Shown piece by piece: positions 9,632 to 16,837 of a stretch of DNA of 44,203 nucleotides. How positions within the stretch are numbered: position 1 is the stretch's first letter; every line of letters starts with the position of its first letter. Source of the DNA: Prevotella sp. (GTDB lineage: Bacteria; Bacteroidota; Bacteroidia; Bacteroidales; Bacteroidaceae); NCBI GenBank assembly GCA_017477435.1, contig JAFUVV010000011.1:1-44203 (forward strand), read 5' to 3'. A program made the position numbers and the translations under genes. Under the pieces are notes generated by a model. That model saw only the letters and a list, made by a program, of their open reading frames with translations, made no database searches and had not been told where the DNA came from.

Positions 9632-10363
9632 ATGACTATGTGTAAGACAACGATAAAAACAGCCCTTTTGCCAGCATTGTGCTGTCTGCTGATGTTTGGT
9701 AGTTGTCACGACGACCGCTCGGAATTCGTAGTGCTGAGTGAAGCCGTGCCCGATGCTATCCTGGAGATACGCTACTACGGAACATACAACTTCGTCGGCG
9801 AGCGCATCGACGGCTATGAGGAGCCCACGGCAATGCTCACACGCCGCGCCGCCGACAGCCTACGAAAGGTGAGCGACGACGTGAAGGCGATGGGGTACCG
9901 GCTGAAAATCTACGACGCCTACCGGCCGCAGAAGGCTGTGGACAGCTTTGTACGCTGGGCGGCCGACGTGCCCGACACGGCAATGAAGCAATACTTCTAT
10001 CCAAATCTCGACAAGGCAGTGCTCTTCGATCAAGAGTATATCATGGCAAAAAGCGGTCACACCCGAGGATCCACCATCGACCTGACACTCTTCGACATGC
10101 ACACTGAGAAGGAAGTTGACATGGGCGGGACGTTCGACTGGTTTGGCCCAGAGAGCCATCCCGACTTCGGAGGCAACCCCGACACCGGCGAATACATACC
10201 CACGGAGGGTATCACGGCAGAGCAGTTTGCCAACCGAATGATACTCCGTCGGGCGATGATGCGGCGGGGATTCAAACCATTGTCGACAGAGTGGTGGCAC
10301 TTCACCCTCGAAGACGAACCGTTCGAAGACAAGTATTTCGATTTCAACGTGAAGCAAAAATAA
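9632..10363 (+). CDS. D-alanyl-D-alanine dipeptidase (VanX/DdpX family M15D), lipoprotein
   Basis: The 243-residue protein has a lipoprotein signal (KTTIKTALLPALCCLLMFGSC) and the M15D zinc-site motifs: YDAYRPQ (substrate-binding Arg), SGHTRGSTIDLTLFD (zinc His and Asp) and TEWWHFTL (catalytic Glu plus zinc His). The family cleaves D-Ala-D-Ala. A periplasmic, outer-membrane-anchored form would act on released wall dipeptide, fitting recycling rather than vancomycin resistance; no van ligase or dehydrogenase is nearby. ATG at 9632 is chosen; ATG at 9638 is equally possible, and an upstream in-frame TTG at 9605 falls inside a probable -7 box (TAAATTTG, 9600-9607), which argues against it. The DUF4468 gene follows after 32 nt. 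Confidence 0.9.
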   Translation: MTMCKTTIKTALLPALCCLLMFGSCHDDRSEFVVLSEAVPDAILEIRYYGTYNFVGERIDGYEEPTAMLTRRAADSLRKVSDDVKAMGYRLKIYDAYRPQKAVDSFVRWAADVPDTAMKQYFYPNLDKAVLFDQEYIMAKSGHTRGSTIDLTLFDMHTEKEVDMGGTFDWFGPESHPDFGGNPDTGEYIPTEGITAEQFANRMILRRAMMRRGFKPLSTEWWHFTLEDEPFEDKYFDFNVKQK

Positions 10364-10395
10364 GTCAGTAAATATCGAAAACAAATTATTAGGTT

Positions 10396-11130
10396 ATGAG
10401 AATAACAAAAACAATCCTTATTGCCATACTGCTCATTCTCTGTGGTGCAGCGACAGTGAACGCCCAGGTAATGAAGTCTGTCGACCTGGAAAAATACGCC
10501 AAGCAGCGCTACGGCGACCGCTGGCTCGATGCTGCAGCCGTGATAGCAAAGGATATGAAATTCGACAAAAACGAATCGCTCAGCTATCAGGAAGTGATCG
10601 AAGCCCCAGGAAAGACAAAGCAGCAGCTATATGTAGCGCTCAATTACTGGGCAACGGCAACGTTTAAAGACAATCAAGCCATCACACTCAACGACAAGGA
10701 CGACGGATGCATAATCATCTCGTCGACAATACGCAACATCGCTGAGCATACTGGAACGCTTAACAAATACTCTGTGAGCATCACTCCGGTGATACGCATC
10801 GATATCAAAGACGGCAAGGTGAGAGTCACCTATACCGTGCAGAACTACGACGTGCTGGCCGATATCAGCGGCGGATGGCTCAGCTTCCCCGATAAGGACG
10901 ACAAGACCTACGGCGACTCGAAGCGCAAGAAAGACGATAAGACCAACGCCAATCTCTACGACGAGCAGTGGGAAATATCGAAGCACTATCCGTTTGTGGA
11001 GAAAGATGCCCAGAAACGAACGTGTGCCAAAGCCCTCGTGATGACCCATGCCTACTCGAATGCCATCATCGACAAAGTGGAAGAGGCAGTGAAAAACGGG
11101 CTCATAGGCAACGAGGACGACGACTGGTGA
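10396..11130 (+). CDS. DUF4468 domain-containing exported protein
   Basis: This 244-residue protein begins with a clear signal peptide (MRITKTILIAILLILCGAATVNAQ). The following region, with FDKNESLSYQEVIEAPGKTK, YVALNYWATATF, DDGCIIISSTI and a RIDIKDGKVRVTYTVQNYD strand pattern, matches DUF4468, a Bacteroidetes family with a TBP-like fold. No catalytic motif is visible and the function is unknown. It lies 32 nt after the dipeptidase gene on the same strand and may be cotranscribed. The C-terminus ends in an acidic tail (GNEDDDW). Confidence 0.8.
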   Translation: MRITKTILIAILLILCGAATVNAQVMKSVDLEKYAKQRYGDRWLDAAAVIAKDMKFDKNESLSYQEVIEAPGKTKQQLYVALNYWATATFKDNQAITLNDKDDGCIIISSTIRNIAEHTGTLNKYSVSITPVIRIDIKDGKVRVTYTVQNYDVLADISGGWLSFPDKDDKTYGDSKRKKDDKTNANLYDEQWEISKHYPFVEKDAQKRTCAKALVMTHAYSNAIIDKVEEAVKNGLIGNEDDDW

Positions 11131-11250
11131 TGGTATTAAAAATGAGGAGATTCGCCTTATACTTCGACCGGTGACCGTTGGTTGTCGGAAATAATGAGAC
11201 CCACCGACCTAAGGAAGATGTCAGAGAAAGAATACTCTCCTCGCATTCAA

Positions 11251-11287
11251 ATCATAATTATCCATTATCAATTATCCACTGACAATT
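11251..11287. repeat. AT-rich leader repeat (ATTATCCATTATCAATTATCC type), copy 1
   Basis: This run of overlapping AATTATCCATTAT-type units lies directly before the GTG start of the ABC-like gene. A second copy with nearly the same sequence precedes the zinc-ribbon gene at 14857-14897. Confidence 0.6.
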
Positions 11288-11292
11288 AAAAA

Positions 11293-11895
11293 GTGCTCGC
11301 ACTGAAGAACATCCGCAGCCTCGGTACAGGCTATCGTCTGCCGCGCCCGCTGACCCTCTACGTGAAAGAAGGACAGTTGGCCAGTCTCACCGTGGACAAC
11401 GCCGGCATGTTCCTTGCAGCCATATTGGCGCGAATGCCTGCCGACGGATATATCAGCATCGACAGCGAACGCATCACCCCCAGCACCATCCATGTGATGA
11501 AGTCGTGTATGGGATATCTGCCCGAGCAACTGCCGAGCGAGAAAATGACGGTAGACGAGCTGGTTGACATGTTCTTCGGTAGCGAGGCTGGCATCGACGA
11601 CTATTCGCGGAGCATGCTCACCCGAGAGTGGACAAGTCTCGGAGTAGACAGAGCTGTGGGCGACAAATTGCTCAGCGACTTAGACGATGCGGAGCTGCGA
11701 AAAGTATGCCTCGCGATGATTGGCGTGGCGAGAAGGAAAGTGATACTCGTCGATAATCCCACGAAAGATATGGACTACGACGACCGCAGCCGGGTGGCAG
11801 AGTATCTCCGGCAGTTAGCTTCCGACGACAGACTCGTGGTTGCCGCAACGACAGACGAACTGATCATAGGAAAATCAGACGTTGTACTGAGATAA
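11293..11895 (+). CDS. Degenerate ABC-transporter ATPase-like protein lacking Walker A (partner of FetB-like permease)
   Basis: The 200-residue protein follows the layout of a small ABC ATPase, but its key motifs are lost. The segment LASLTVDNAGMFLAAILARM occupies the Walker A position without G-x4-GK[ST]. LSDLDDAELRKVCLAMIG stands where LSGGE...A.ARA should be, and VILVDNPTKDMD replaces the Walker B 'LLLDEPT..LD', so the catalytic Glu has become Asn. The switch His region reads AATTDEL. ATP hydrolysis therefore looks impossible, although the fold is probably kept. The GTG start at 11293 is the only plausible one. The FetB/UPF0014 permease gene follows 109 nt downstream, matching the FetA-FetB order of the iron-export transporter in Escherichia coli. 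Confidence 0.75.
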   Translation: MLALKNIRSLGTGYRLPRPLTLYVKEGQLASLTVDNAGMFLAAILARMPADGYISIDSERITPSTIHVMKSCMGYLPEQLPSEKMTVDELVDMFFGSEAGIDDYSRSMLTREWTSLGVDRAVGDKLLSDLDDAELRKVCLAMIGVARRKVILVDNPTKDMDYDDRSRVAEYLRQLASDDRLVVAATTDELIIGKSDVVLR

Positions 11896-12004
11896 ATTGA
11901 AAATTGAACCCAGCGGTCACTGTCCGAGGATAAAGTCCGAGGGGGAAAGTAAAGTTAACTCTACACTTTACACTCTATGCTCTACACTTAAAACGACATA
12001 AAGG

Positions 12005-12811
12005 ATGATGAATATCTCTATTGGCGGAATGATAATGGGATTTGTGCTCCTTATCATCCCTTTGTATATCTATTTCAAATACTCCATCGACTGGATGCGG
12101 CAAGCGCTGACAGCCTTCGCCCGCATGGTGCTCATGCTCCTGACGACGGCCGTTTTCCTGTTCTACGTGACAAGATGGGACAGTCTCTTCGTCGACATCC
12201 TCTGGCTCGTGCTCATCTCGGCACTCTCGTCGCTCGTAGCATGCCATCGTGCCAGGCTCAGCACCGAACGCATGTTCCTCCCCGTGATGGCAGGAGTGAC
12301 AGTAGCCGCCGTGGTCGTGGGAGCTTGGACAATAATAGCCATAGCGGGAGCAAGCGGACTGACAGACACCCGTATGATCATCCCCGTGGGCGGACTGCTC
12401 GTCGGGATGATGGTAGAAAGCAACGCCGCAGCACTCAGCGAATATTACGGCGGACTGCGTCACCACGGCGAGCTATACCAACTCCTCATGGGTAATGGCG
12501 CCCGACGCGACGAAGCACTCAACTATTTCGTGCGACGTGCAATGCAGACAGGATCGGCAGAAGGAATCCGACGCATGGCAACGGTGATCATTTCCACCAC
12601 ACCAGTGGTGATGTATACAATGATAATGTGCGGTACAGATGCCTTCAGCGCAGTCATCGTTGAGATGATCATCATCATTGCATCGCTCGCAGCAGTCATG
12701 CTATCGCTCGTCATCACCCTCTACATTGCGCGCCGATACATGCTCGACGATTATTCACGACTTAAAAACGACATACGCAACGACAATCTCGAAGAAGATG
12801 AAATACGCTAA
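12005..12811 (+). CDS. fetB: UPF0014/FetB-family ABC transporter permease
   Basis: A 268-residue membrane protein with about seven hydrophobic segments. MIIPVGGLLVGMMVESNAAALSEYY and the ATVIISTTPVVMYTMIMCG region match the UPF0014 (YbbM/FetB) family, whose characterised member exports iron with its ATPase FetA. Start at 12005 (MMN) or 12008. The upstream gene is the degenerate ATPase-like protein, so energy coupling is uncertain. Its 3' end overlaps the nuclease gene by 14 bp. The spacer before it (11896-12004) has a run of TCTACACTTTACACT-like short repeats but no SD sequence. Confidence 0.82.
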   Translation: MMNISIGGMIMGFVLLIIPLYIYFKYSIDWMRQALTAFARMVLMLLTTAVFLFYVTRWDSLFVDILWLVLISALSSLVACHRARLSTERMFLPVMAGVTVAAVVVGAWTIIAIAGASGLTDTRMIIPVGGLLVGMMVESNAAALSEYYGGLRHHGELYQLLMGNGARRDEALNYFVRRAMQTGSAEGIRRMATVIISTTPVVMYTMIMCGTDAFSAVIVEMIIIIASLAAVMLSLVITLYIARRYMLDDYSRLKNDIRNDNLEEDEIR

Positions 12812-13595
12812 ACAATTCCTTGCCGCAGCCATCCTGCTGCTGGCCCTATCGTGTGGAAAAAACAATAAGACTGCCATCGCCGACGACGAAATAGCATCAG
12901 CGTTCGTCGACGTGAAGACCAAAGGCTGGCTCGAGATACCCGTCGACGACGACGGCGACGAAGGGCAGATACTCCGCAGGAAAGGCTACACCGTCTCCTA
13001 TAACCGCAAGACCAAGCAGCCCAACTGGGTGGCATGGCGACTGACAAAGCAACACACCTACGGCGACAACCGCCGCGACTTCATGCAGTTTGAGGAAGAC
13101 CCCGACGTGGGGCGTCCGCGCGCCACCGACGACGACTACTTCCGCTCAGGCTACGACCGCGGCCACATGTGCCCGTCGGGCGACAACAAGTGGGACGCAG
13201 AAGCACAGCGACAGTCGTTCCTCTTTACGAACATCTGTCCGCAAAACCACTACCTCAACAAAGAAGAGTGGAACGACCTCGAGATACAATGCCGCCGGTG
13301 GGCACGTCGCTACGGGCAAGTCTACATCGCCTGCGGCCCGCTCTTCGAAGGGAACGACATAAAGAAGATCGGAAAGAACAAGGTCCACGTCCCCACAGGA
13401 TTCTTCAAAGTCGTGCTCGCCAATTCAGGGAAAGCCAAAGCCATCGGCTACATCTTCGACAACCGACGCCAGAGCAACCCCCGCGTGTGCACCGTCGATG
13501 AGATAGAGCAACTCACCGGCCTCGACTTCTTCTCGCCCCTCGACGACAAAATAGAGGAAAAAGTAGAAGCCACCGCCGACATAAGCCAGTGGTAG
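12798..13595 (+). CDS. DNA/RNA non-specific endonuclease, lipoprotein
   Basis: The 265-residue protein has a lipoprotein signal (LLALSC, Cys19) and the NUC1 (Serratia nuclease, beta-beta-alpha-metal) active site DRGHMCPSGD with His123. It is followed by FTNICPQNHYLNKEEWNDLE, which holds the metal-binding Asn. The family cuts single- and double-stranded DNA and RNA; the lipoprotein anchor places it outside the cytoplasm, suggesting nutrient scavenging or DNA turnover. ATG at 12798 is chosen because it gives the signal peptide directly; it overlaps the permease gene by 14 bp, so the two are translationally linked. Confidence 0.92.
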   Translation: MKYAKQFLAAAILLLALSCGKNNKTAIADDEIASAFVDVKTKGWLEIPVDDDGDEGQILRRKGYTVSYNRKTKQPNWVAWRLTKQHTYGDNRRDFMQFEEDPDVGRPRATDDDYFRSGYDRGHMCPSGDNKWDAEAQRQSFLFTNICPQNHYLNKEEWNDLEIQCRRWARRYGQVYIACGPLFEGNDIKKIGKNKVHVPTGFFKVVLANSGKAKAIGYIFDNRRQSNPRVCTVDEIEQLTGLDFFSPLDDKIEEKVEATADISQW

Positions 13596-13654
13596 CACTC
13601 CGCCTGCCTGCCCCTGTCATATAGGTTGCCGGCCTTGCCGACATCATCTTATGT

Positions 13655-13742
13655 CAGTACATGGGCTTTACACTGCGAGTACAAAGCCCATGTACTAGCA
13701 GTACAAAAGCCATGTACTCGGAGTACAAAGCCCATGTACTGG
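13655..13742. repeat. Four-unit 22-bp palindromic array, copy B
   Basis: Units lie at 13655-13676, 13677-13698, 13699-13720 and 13721-13742. Unit 1 carries the loop TGGGCTT and the other three carry its reverse complement type (AAGCCCA/AAGCCA). Units 1 and 2 can therefore also pair with each other into one long hairpin. Confidence 0.95.
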
Positions 13743-13981
13743 CGAAGAGAACTCCCCATAGGGAAGGCAGACAGGTGTGACGGGCTGATTTGGCGATGTG
13801 CGTTCCGGTGTATATCAGACTGATATATAGAGGGAAAAAAGCTTCATTTCCCAAAAGAAACTTCTTTCCTCGCTCGCGGTCAGTGGGGGATCTTCATTTT
13901 TATTTACTATCTTTTCCTCTCCTCTGGTGTGAAGAAGTTAGGCTTCACCTCGGAATAAAAAATAAAAACTTCGTTATTTAT

Positions 13982-14012
13982 TTTGTTCTTCGCTCGGTTT
14001 GCACTAACTTTG
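13982..14012 (+). promoter_or_regulatory. Bacteroidetes-type promoter of the Nif3-like gene
   Basis: TTTG (13982-13985), a 19-nt spacer and TAACTTTG (14005-14012) match the consensus well. The expected leader before the GTG at 14037 is about 20 nt, supporting that start. Confidence 0.8.
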
Positions 14013-14036
14013 CAGGCGTAAACTCATTATCAGAGC

Positions 14037-14822
14037 GTGAAAATAAAGGAAGTGATCGACGCCCTTGAACGATTCGCGCCTCTGCCTTTGCAGGAAGACT
14101 TCGATAATGCCGGCCTGCAAGTTGGACTGACAGAGGCGGATATGTCAGGGGCTTTATTGTGTCTCGACGTGACGGAGGCTGTCGTCGACGAGGCCGTTCG
14201 GCTGGGCTGCAACATGATCGTGGCTCACCATCCGTTGATATTCCACCACCTTGCCCGCGTGACCGGCGCTACCTACGTGGAGCGCTGCGTCGTGAAGGCG
14301 ATTCGCGCGGGGGTGACAATCGTGGCGATGCACACGAATCTGGACAACGCCCGCGGAGGGGTGAACTTCAAGATTGCGGAGAAGATGGGGCTCGAGGATG
14401 TCGACTTCTTCGTGCGCAAGGAGGGCATGCCGGCAGAGTGTGGCTCGGGAGTGATGGGGACTTTCAGCAAGCCGATGTGCTCCTGCGAGTTCTTCGAGAT
14501 GCTGAAACTGAGGTTCGGTGCCGAATGCGTGATGGCCAACGAGCCGTTGGAGCGTCATATCCGGCGAGTGGCAATCTGCGGCGGGGCAGGGGCTTTCCTG
14601 CTCGACGATGCCGTGAGAGCGGGGGCCGACGCGTTCGTGACGGGAGAGATGCACTATCACGAGTTCTTCGGGCACGAGCAGCAGATACAGATAGCCGTGA
14701 TAGGGCACTACGAGAGTGAGCAGTTCACGAGCGAAGTGCTGCGCGACATCATCGTGCACGAATTCCCCGAGGCGAAGTGCTTCATTTCTCGCACGTACAC
14801 AAATCCAATCCGCTACGTGTAG
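14037..14822 (+). CDS. Nif3-like dinuclear metal centre protein (YbgI/YqfO family)
   Basis: A 261-residue protein with the metal-binding motifs of the Nif3 family: IVAHHPLIFHH, HTNLDNARGGVNFKIAEKMGL and a C-terminal GHYESEQF. It lacks the PII-like middle insertion of the longer Bacillus YqfO form, like E. coli YbgI. Members form hexamers with a dimetal site; they have been linked to GTP cyclohydrolase-like or stress roles, but the physiological reaction is unsettled. The start is GTG at 14037, positioned about 20 nt after a strong promoter. The zinc-ribbon coiled-coil gene that follows is its usual neighbour. Confidence 0.9.
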   Translation: MKIKEVIDALERFAPLPLQEDFDNAGLQVGLTEADMSGALLCLDVTEAVVDEAVRLGCNMIVAHHPLIFHHLARVTGATYVERCVVKAIRAGVTIVAMHTNLDNARGGVNFKIAEKMGLEDVDFFVRKEGMPAECGSGVMGTFSKPMCSCEFFEMLKLRFGAECVMANEPLERHIRRVAICGGAGAFLLDDAVRAGADAFVTGEMHYHEFFGHEQQIQIAVIGHYESEQFTSEVLRDIIVHEFPEAKCFISRTYTNPIRYV

Positions 14823-14856
14823 AAAACACGGCTGAAGCCCATCCCCACAGAGTCAT

Positions 14857-14897
14857 ATCATAATTATCCATTATAAATTATCCATTATCAATTATAC
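14857..14897. repeat. AT-rich leader repeat, copy 2
   Basis: Overlapping AATTATCCATTAT-type units, nearly identical to those at 11251-11287, sit just before the ATG of the zinc-ribbon gene. Confidence 0.6.
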
Positions 14898-14901
14898 AAC
14901 T

Positions 14902-15741
14902 ATGGCAACTAAGAAAGATCAGACCGAGATGTCGGTAGAAGAGAGACTGAGGACTCTCTATCAGCTTCAGACCACTCTCTCGAGTGTAGACGAGAAGAAG
15001 GCACTGCGCGGTGAGCTCCCCCTTGAGGTACAGGACCTTGAGGATGAGATTGAGGGTCTCACGACACGTATGGACAACATCACAGCCGAGATTGCCGACT
15101 TTGAGAGTGCAATATCGCAGAAGAAAGGCGAGATTGCCCAGGCACAGGCAAGCGTGGAGCGCTACAACGCTCAGCTCAACGACGTGAAGAACAATCGAGA
15201 GTATGACACTCTGACCAAAGAGATTGAGTATCAGAACCTGGAGATAGAACTCTGTCAGAAGAAGATACGCGAGGCTCAGGCACGCGTTGAGGACAAGAAG
15301 GCTGAGAAAGAGACCACGAAGGCAAACATCGACGACAAGCGCATCATCCTCGAAGAGAAGAAGAACGAGCTCGACGAAATCATGCAGGAGACACGCGAAG
15401 AGGAAGACAAGCTCAGAGAGCATGCCAAGGAATTGGAAGCCCTCATCGAGCCGCGCCTGCTGCAGAGCTTCAAGCGCATACGCAAGAGCGTGAGAAACGG
15501 ACTCGGAGTAGTCTACGTGCAGCGCGATGCCTGCGGTGGATGCTTCAACAAGATTCCGCCACAGCGACAGCTTGACATCAAGATGCACAAGAAGATCATC
15601 GTATGCGAATATTGCGGACGCATCATGATCGATCCCGAACTGGCTGGCGTACAGACAGAGGCTCCCGTCGTAGAGGAAAAGCCAAAGCGCAAGCGCACCG
15701 TCCGCAAGACAAAGAAAGCCGAGGAGCCCGAGGCTGAATAA
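14902..15741 (+). CDS. C4-type zinc-ribbon coiled-coil protein (zf-RING_7/DUF164)
   Basis: The 279-residue protein consists of a long coiled coil (about residues 10-195, rich in E, K, Q and A heptads). A C-terminal zinc ribbon follows with CGGCFNKIPPQRQ and CEYCGRI, giving two CxxC pairs. It ends in a lysine/proline-rich tail (KPKRKRTVRKTKK). The family is thought to bind nucleic acid, but its role is not established. It lies 79 nt after the Nif3 gene, its common neighbour. A strong terminator follows at 15769. Confidence 0.88.
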   Translation: MATKKDQTEMSVEERLRTLYQLQTTLSSVDEKKALRGELPLEVQDLEDEIEGLTTRMDNITAEIADFESAISQKKGEIAQAQASVERYNAQLNDVKNNREYDTLTKEIEYQNLEIELCQKKIREAQARVEDKKAEKETTKANIDDKRIILEEKKNELDEIMQETREEEDKLREHAKELEALIEPRLLQSFKRIRKSVRNGLGVVYVQRDACGGCFNKIPPQRQLDIKMHKKIIVCEYCGRIMIDPELAGVQTEAPVVEEKPKRKRTVRKTKKAEEPEAE

Positions 15742-15768
15742 GAAACTGAATAGAACTGCAAAGAGACG

Positions 15769-15850
15769 AGTTCTCCAGACTTACTTTTCGAGGCTGCGTT
15801 CGATTGTGAGCAGTGTAACGCGAAAGTGAGTCTGGAGAACTTGTTTTTTT
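15769..15850 (+). terminator. Long-stem rho-independent terminator after the zinc-ribbon gene
   Basis: AGTTCTCCAGACT (15769-15781) pairs perfectly with AGTCTGGAGAACT (15829-15841), extended inward by ACTTTTCG/CGAAAGT, with an apical loop of roughly 30 nt. A TTGTTTTTTT tract follows immediately. Confidence 0.85.
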
Positions 15851-15934
15851 GATGGCTTGTCAATTGTTTGCTCGGGCTATGCTTGATCTTTCGGTTGTGA
15901 CGTTAATTTGTTAATTTGTCAACCTGTTAATCTG

Positions 15935-16750
15935 TCACAGTCCCCGGGCTTTGAAGATGAGGTCTTTGGCAGCGTTGATCTCTTGGAATTTCTTTTCCGC
16001 TGCCTTGCGCACATCGTCGCCGAGAGTGGCCACACGGTCGGGATGATGCTTTAGCGCCAGGCGGCGGTAGGCTGCCTTCACCTCGTCGTCGGTGGCCGAT
16101 GGCGAGATCTCGAGCACCTTGTAGGCGGCTTCGAGGTTGGTGCTGCCGGTGCGCAGGTTGAGCATCGAGTCGACTTCTGCCGTCGACAGTCCAAGTTGCT
16201 GGGCTACCTCGTAGAGTGCTTTGATTTCTTCAGGGGCTACGACACTGTCGGCCTGGGCAATGGCTGCAAGGAAGCTGAGCAGCTGGAGACGGGTGGCATA
16301 GTTGGTCTGGAAGCGGATCTGCTGGCACGACTGCATGACGCTGTTGCGGAATGAGCTGGCGCCGACCTGTCTCTGGTGCTCGATGAGCTTGGTGAGTATC
16401 TCGTTGCCTTCCTTTTCGGCGTTTGCGCCGAAGTTTGTTCTCAGGAACTGCCGTGCCACTTCCATCTCGGAGTGCATAGCGCGGCCGTCGGCGTTGATGA
16501 TGTACGACGTGAGGACAAGGAGCGAGAATCGGAATGAGTTGCGCATGCCTTCTTCTTCGCGTTGCTGGCTTTCATATCGTCGTTGCCAGTTGTCGCTGGT
16601 GTCGAAGGTGCGTGGCCTGTTGGTGCCGGGTGTGTTTACGGCGTCGATCATTGCGTCGAACACGTTTCCCAGTATGATTCCTGCTATGGCGCCGAGTGGT
16701 CCGGCTGTCATAAATCCGAGGAATCCTCCTATCCATTTTCCTATTGCCAT
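15935..16750 (-). CDS. TerB-DnaJ (DjlA-like) co-chaperone
   Basis: The 271-residue protein starts with a glycine-rich hydrophobic segment (GKWIGGFLGFMTAGPLGAIAGIILGNVFDAMI), possibly a membrane anchor. A TerB-like all-helical domain follows (about 65-190, SLLVLTSYIINADGRAMHSEMEVARQFL) and then a C-terminal J-domain with the HPD motif (LALKHHPDRVA). This order is that of DjlA-type proteins, which stimulate DnaK ATPase. The J-domain ends at the C-terminus. It stands alone on the minus strand. A tandem GTTAATTTGTTAATTTGTCAA repeat lies just beyond its stop codon. Confidence 0.85.
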   Translation of the reverse strand: MAIGKWIGGFLGFMTAGPLGAIAGIILGNVFDAMIDAVNTPGTNRPRTFDTSDNWQRRYESQQREEEGMRNSFRFSLLVLTSYIINADGRAMHSEMEVARQFLRTNFGANAEKEGNEILTKLIEHQRQVGASSFRNSVMQSCQQIRFQTNYATRLQLLSFLAAIAQADSVVAPEEIKALYEVAQQLGLSTAEVDSMLNLRTGSTNLEAAYKVLEISPSATDDEVKAAYRRLALKHHPDRVATLGDDVRKAAEKKFQEINAAKDLIFKARGL

Positions 16751-16776
16751 ATCGTCGTCGGTGTTTGTTTTCTATC

Positions 16777-16813
16777 AAGAGAGCATGCTGTCTTTTCGAC
16801 GGCATGCTCTCTT
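16777..16813 (-). terminator. Hairpin terminator between the DUF4965 and DnaJ-like genes
   Basis: AAGAGAGCATGC and GCATGCTCTCTT form a 12-bp stem, extended by TGTC/GACG, around a short loop. It lies just after the stop of the minus-strand DUF4965 gene. The stronger T-run is on the plus strand, so it could work in both directions. Confidence 0.6.
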
Positions 16814-16837
16814 TTTGCCTGTTTTGCAGATGGTGGT

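Larger units (their letters stand above)
13596..14036. other. Intergenic spacer with array B, hairpins and the nif3 promoter
   Basis: Apart from array B (13655-13742), this 441-bp gap has a perfect dyad TATATCA GAC TGATATA at 13811-13827. A GTGAAG...CTTCAC hairpin lies at 13929-13948, and the promoter of the Nif3 gene follows. No convincing gene is seen. Confidence 0.6.

Noticed and set aside
9632-10363. A vancomycin-resistance (VanX) operon
   Set aside because: The dipeptidase stands next to a DUF4468 gene with no VanH, VanA-type ligase or VanRS; M15D dipeptidases are common in peptidoglycan metabolism.
11896-12004. A small RNA with GTCCGAGG repeats resembling RNase P elements
   Set aside because: Only the doubled GTCCGAGG octamer was found; no further conserved core elements.
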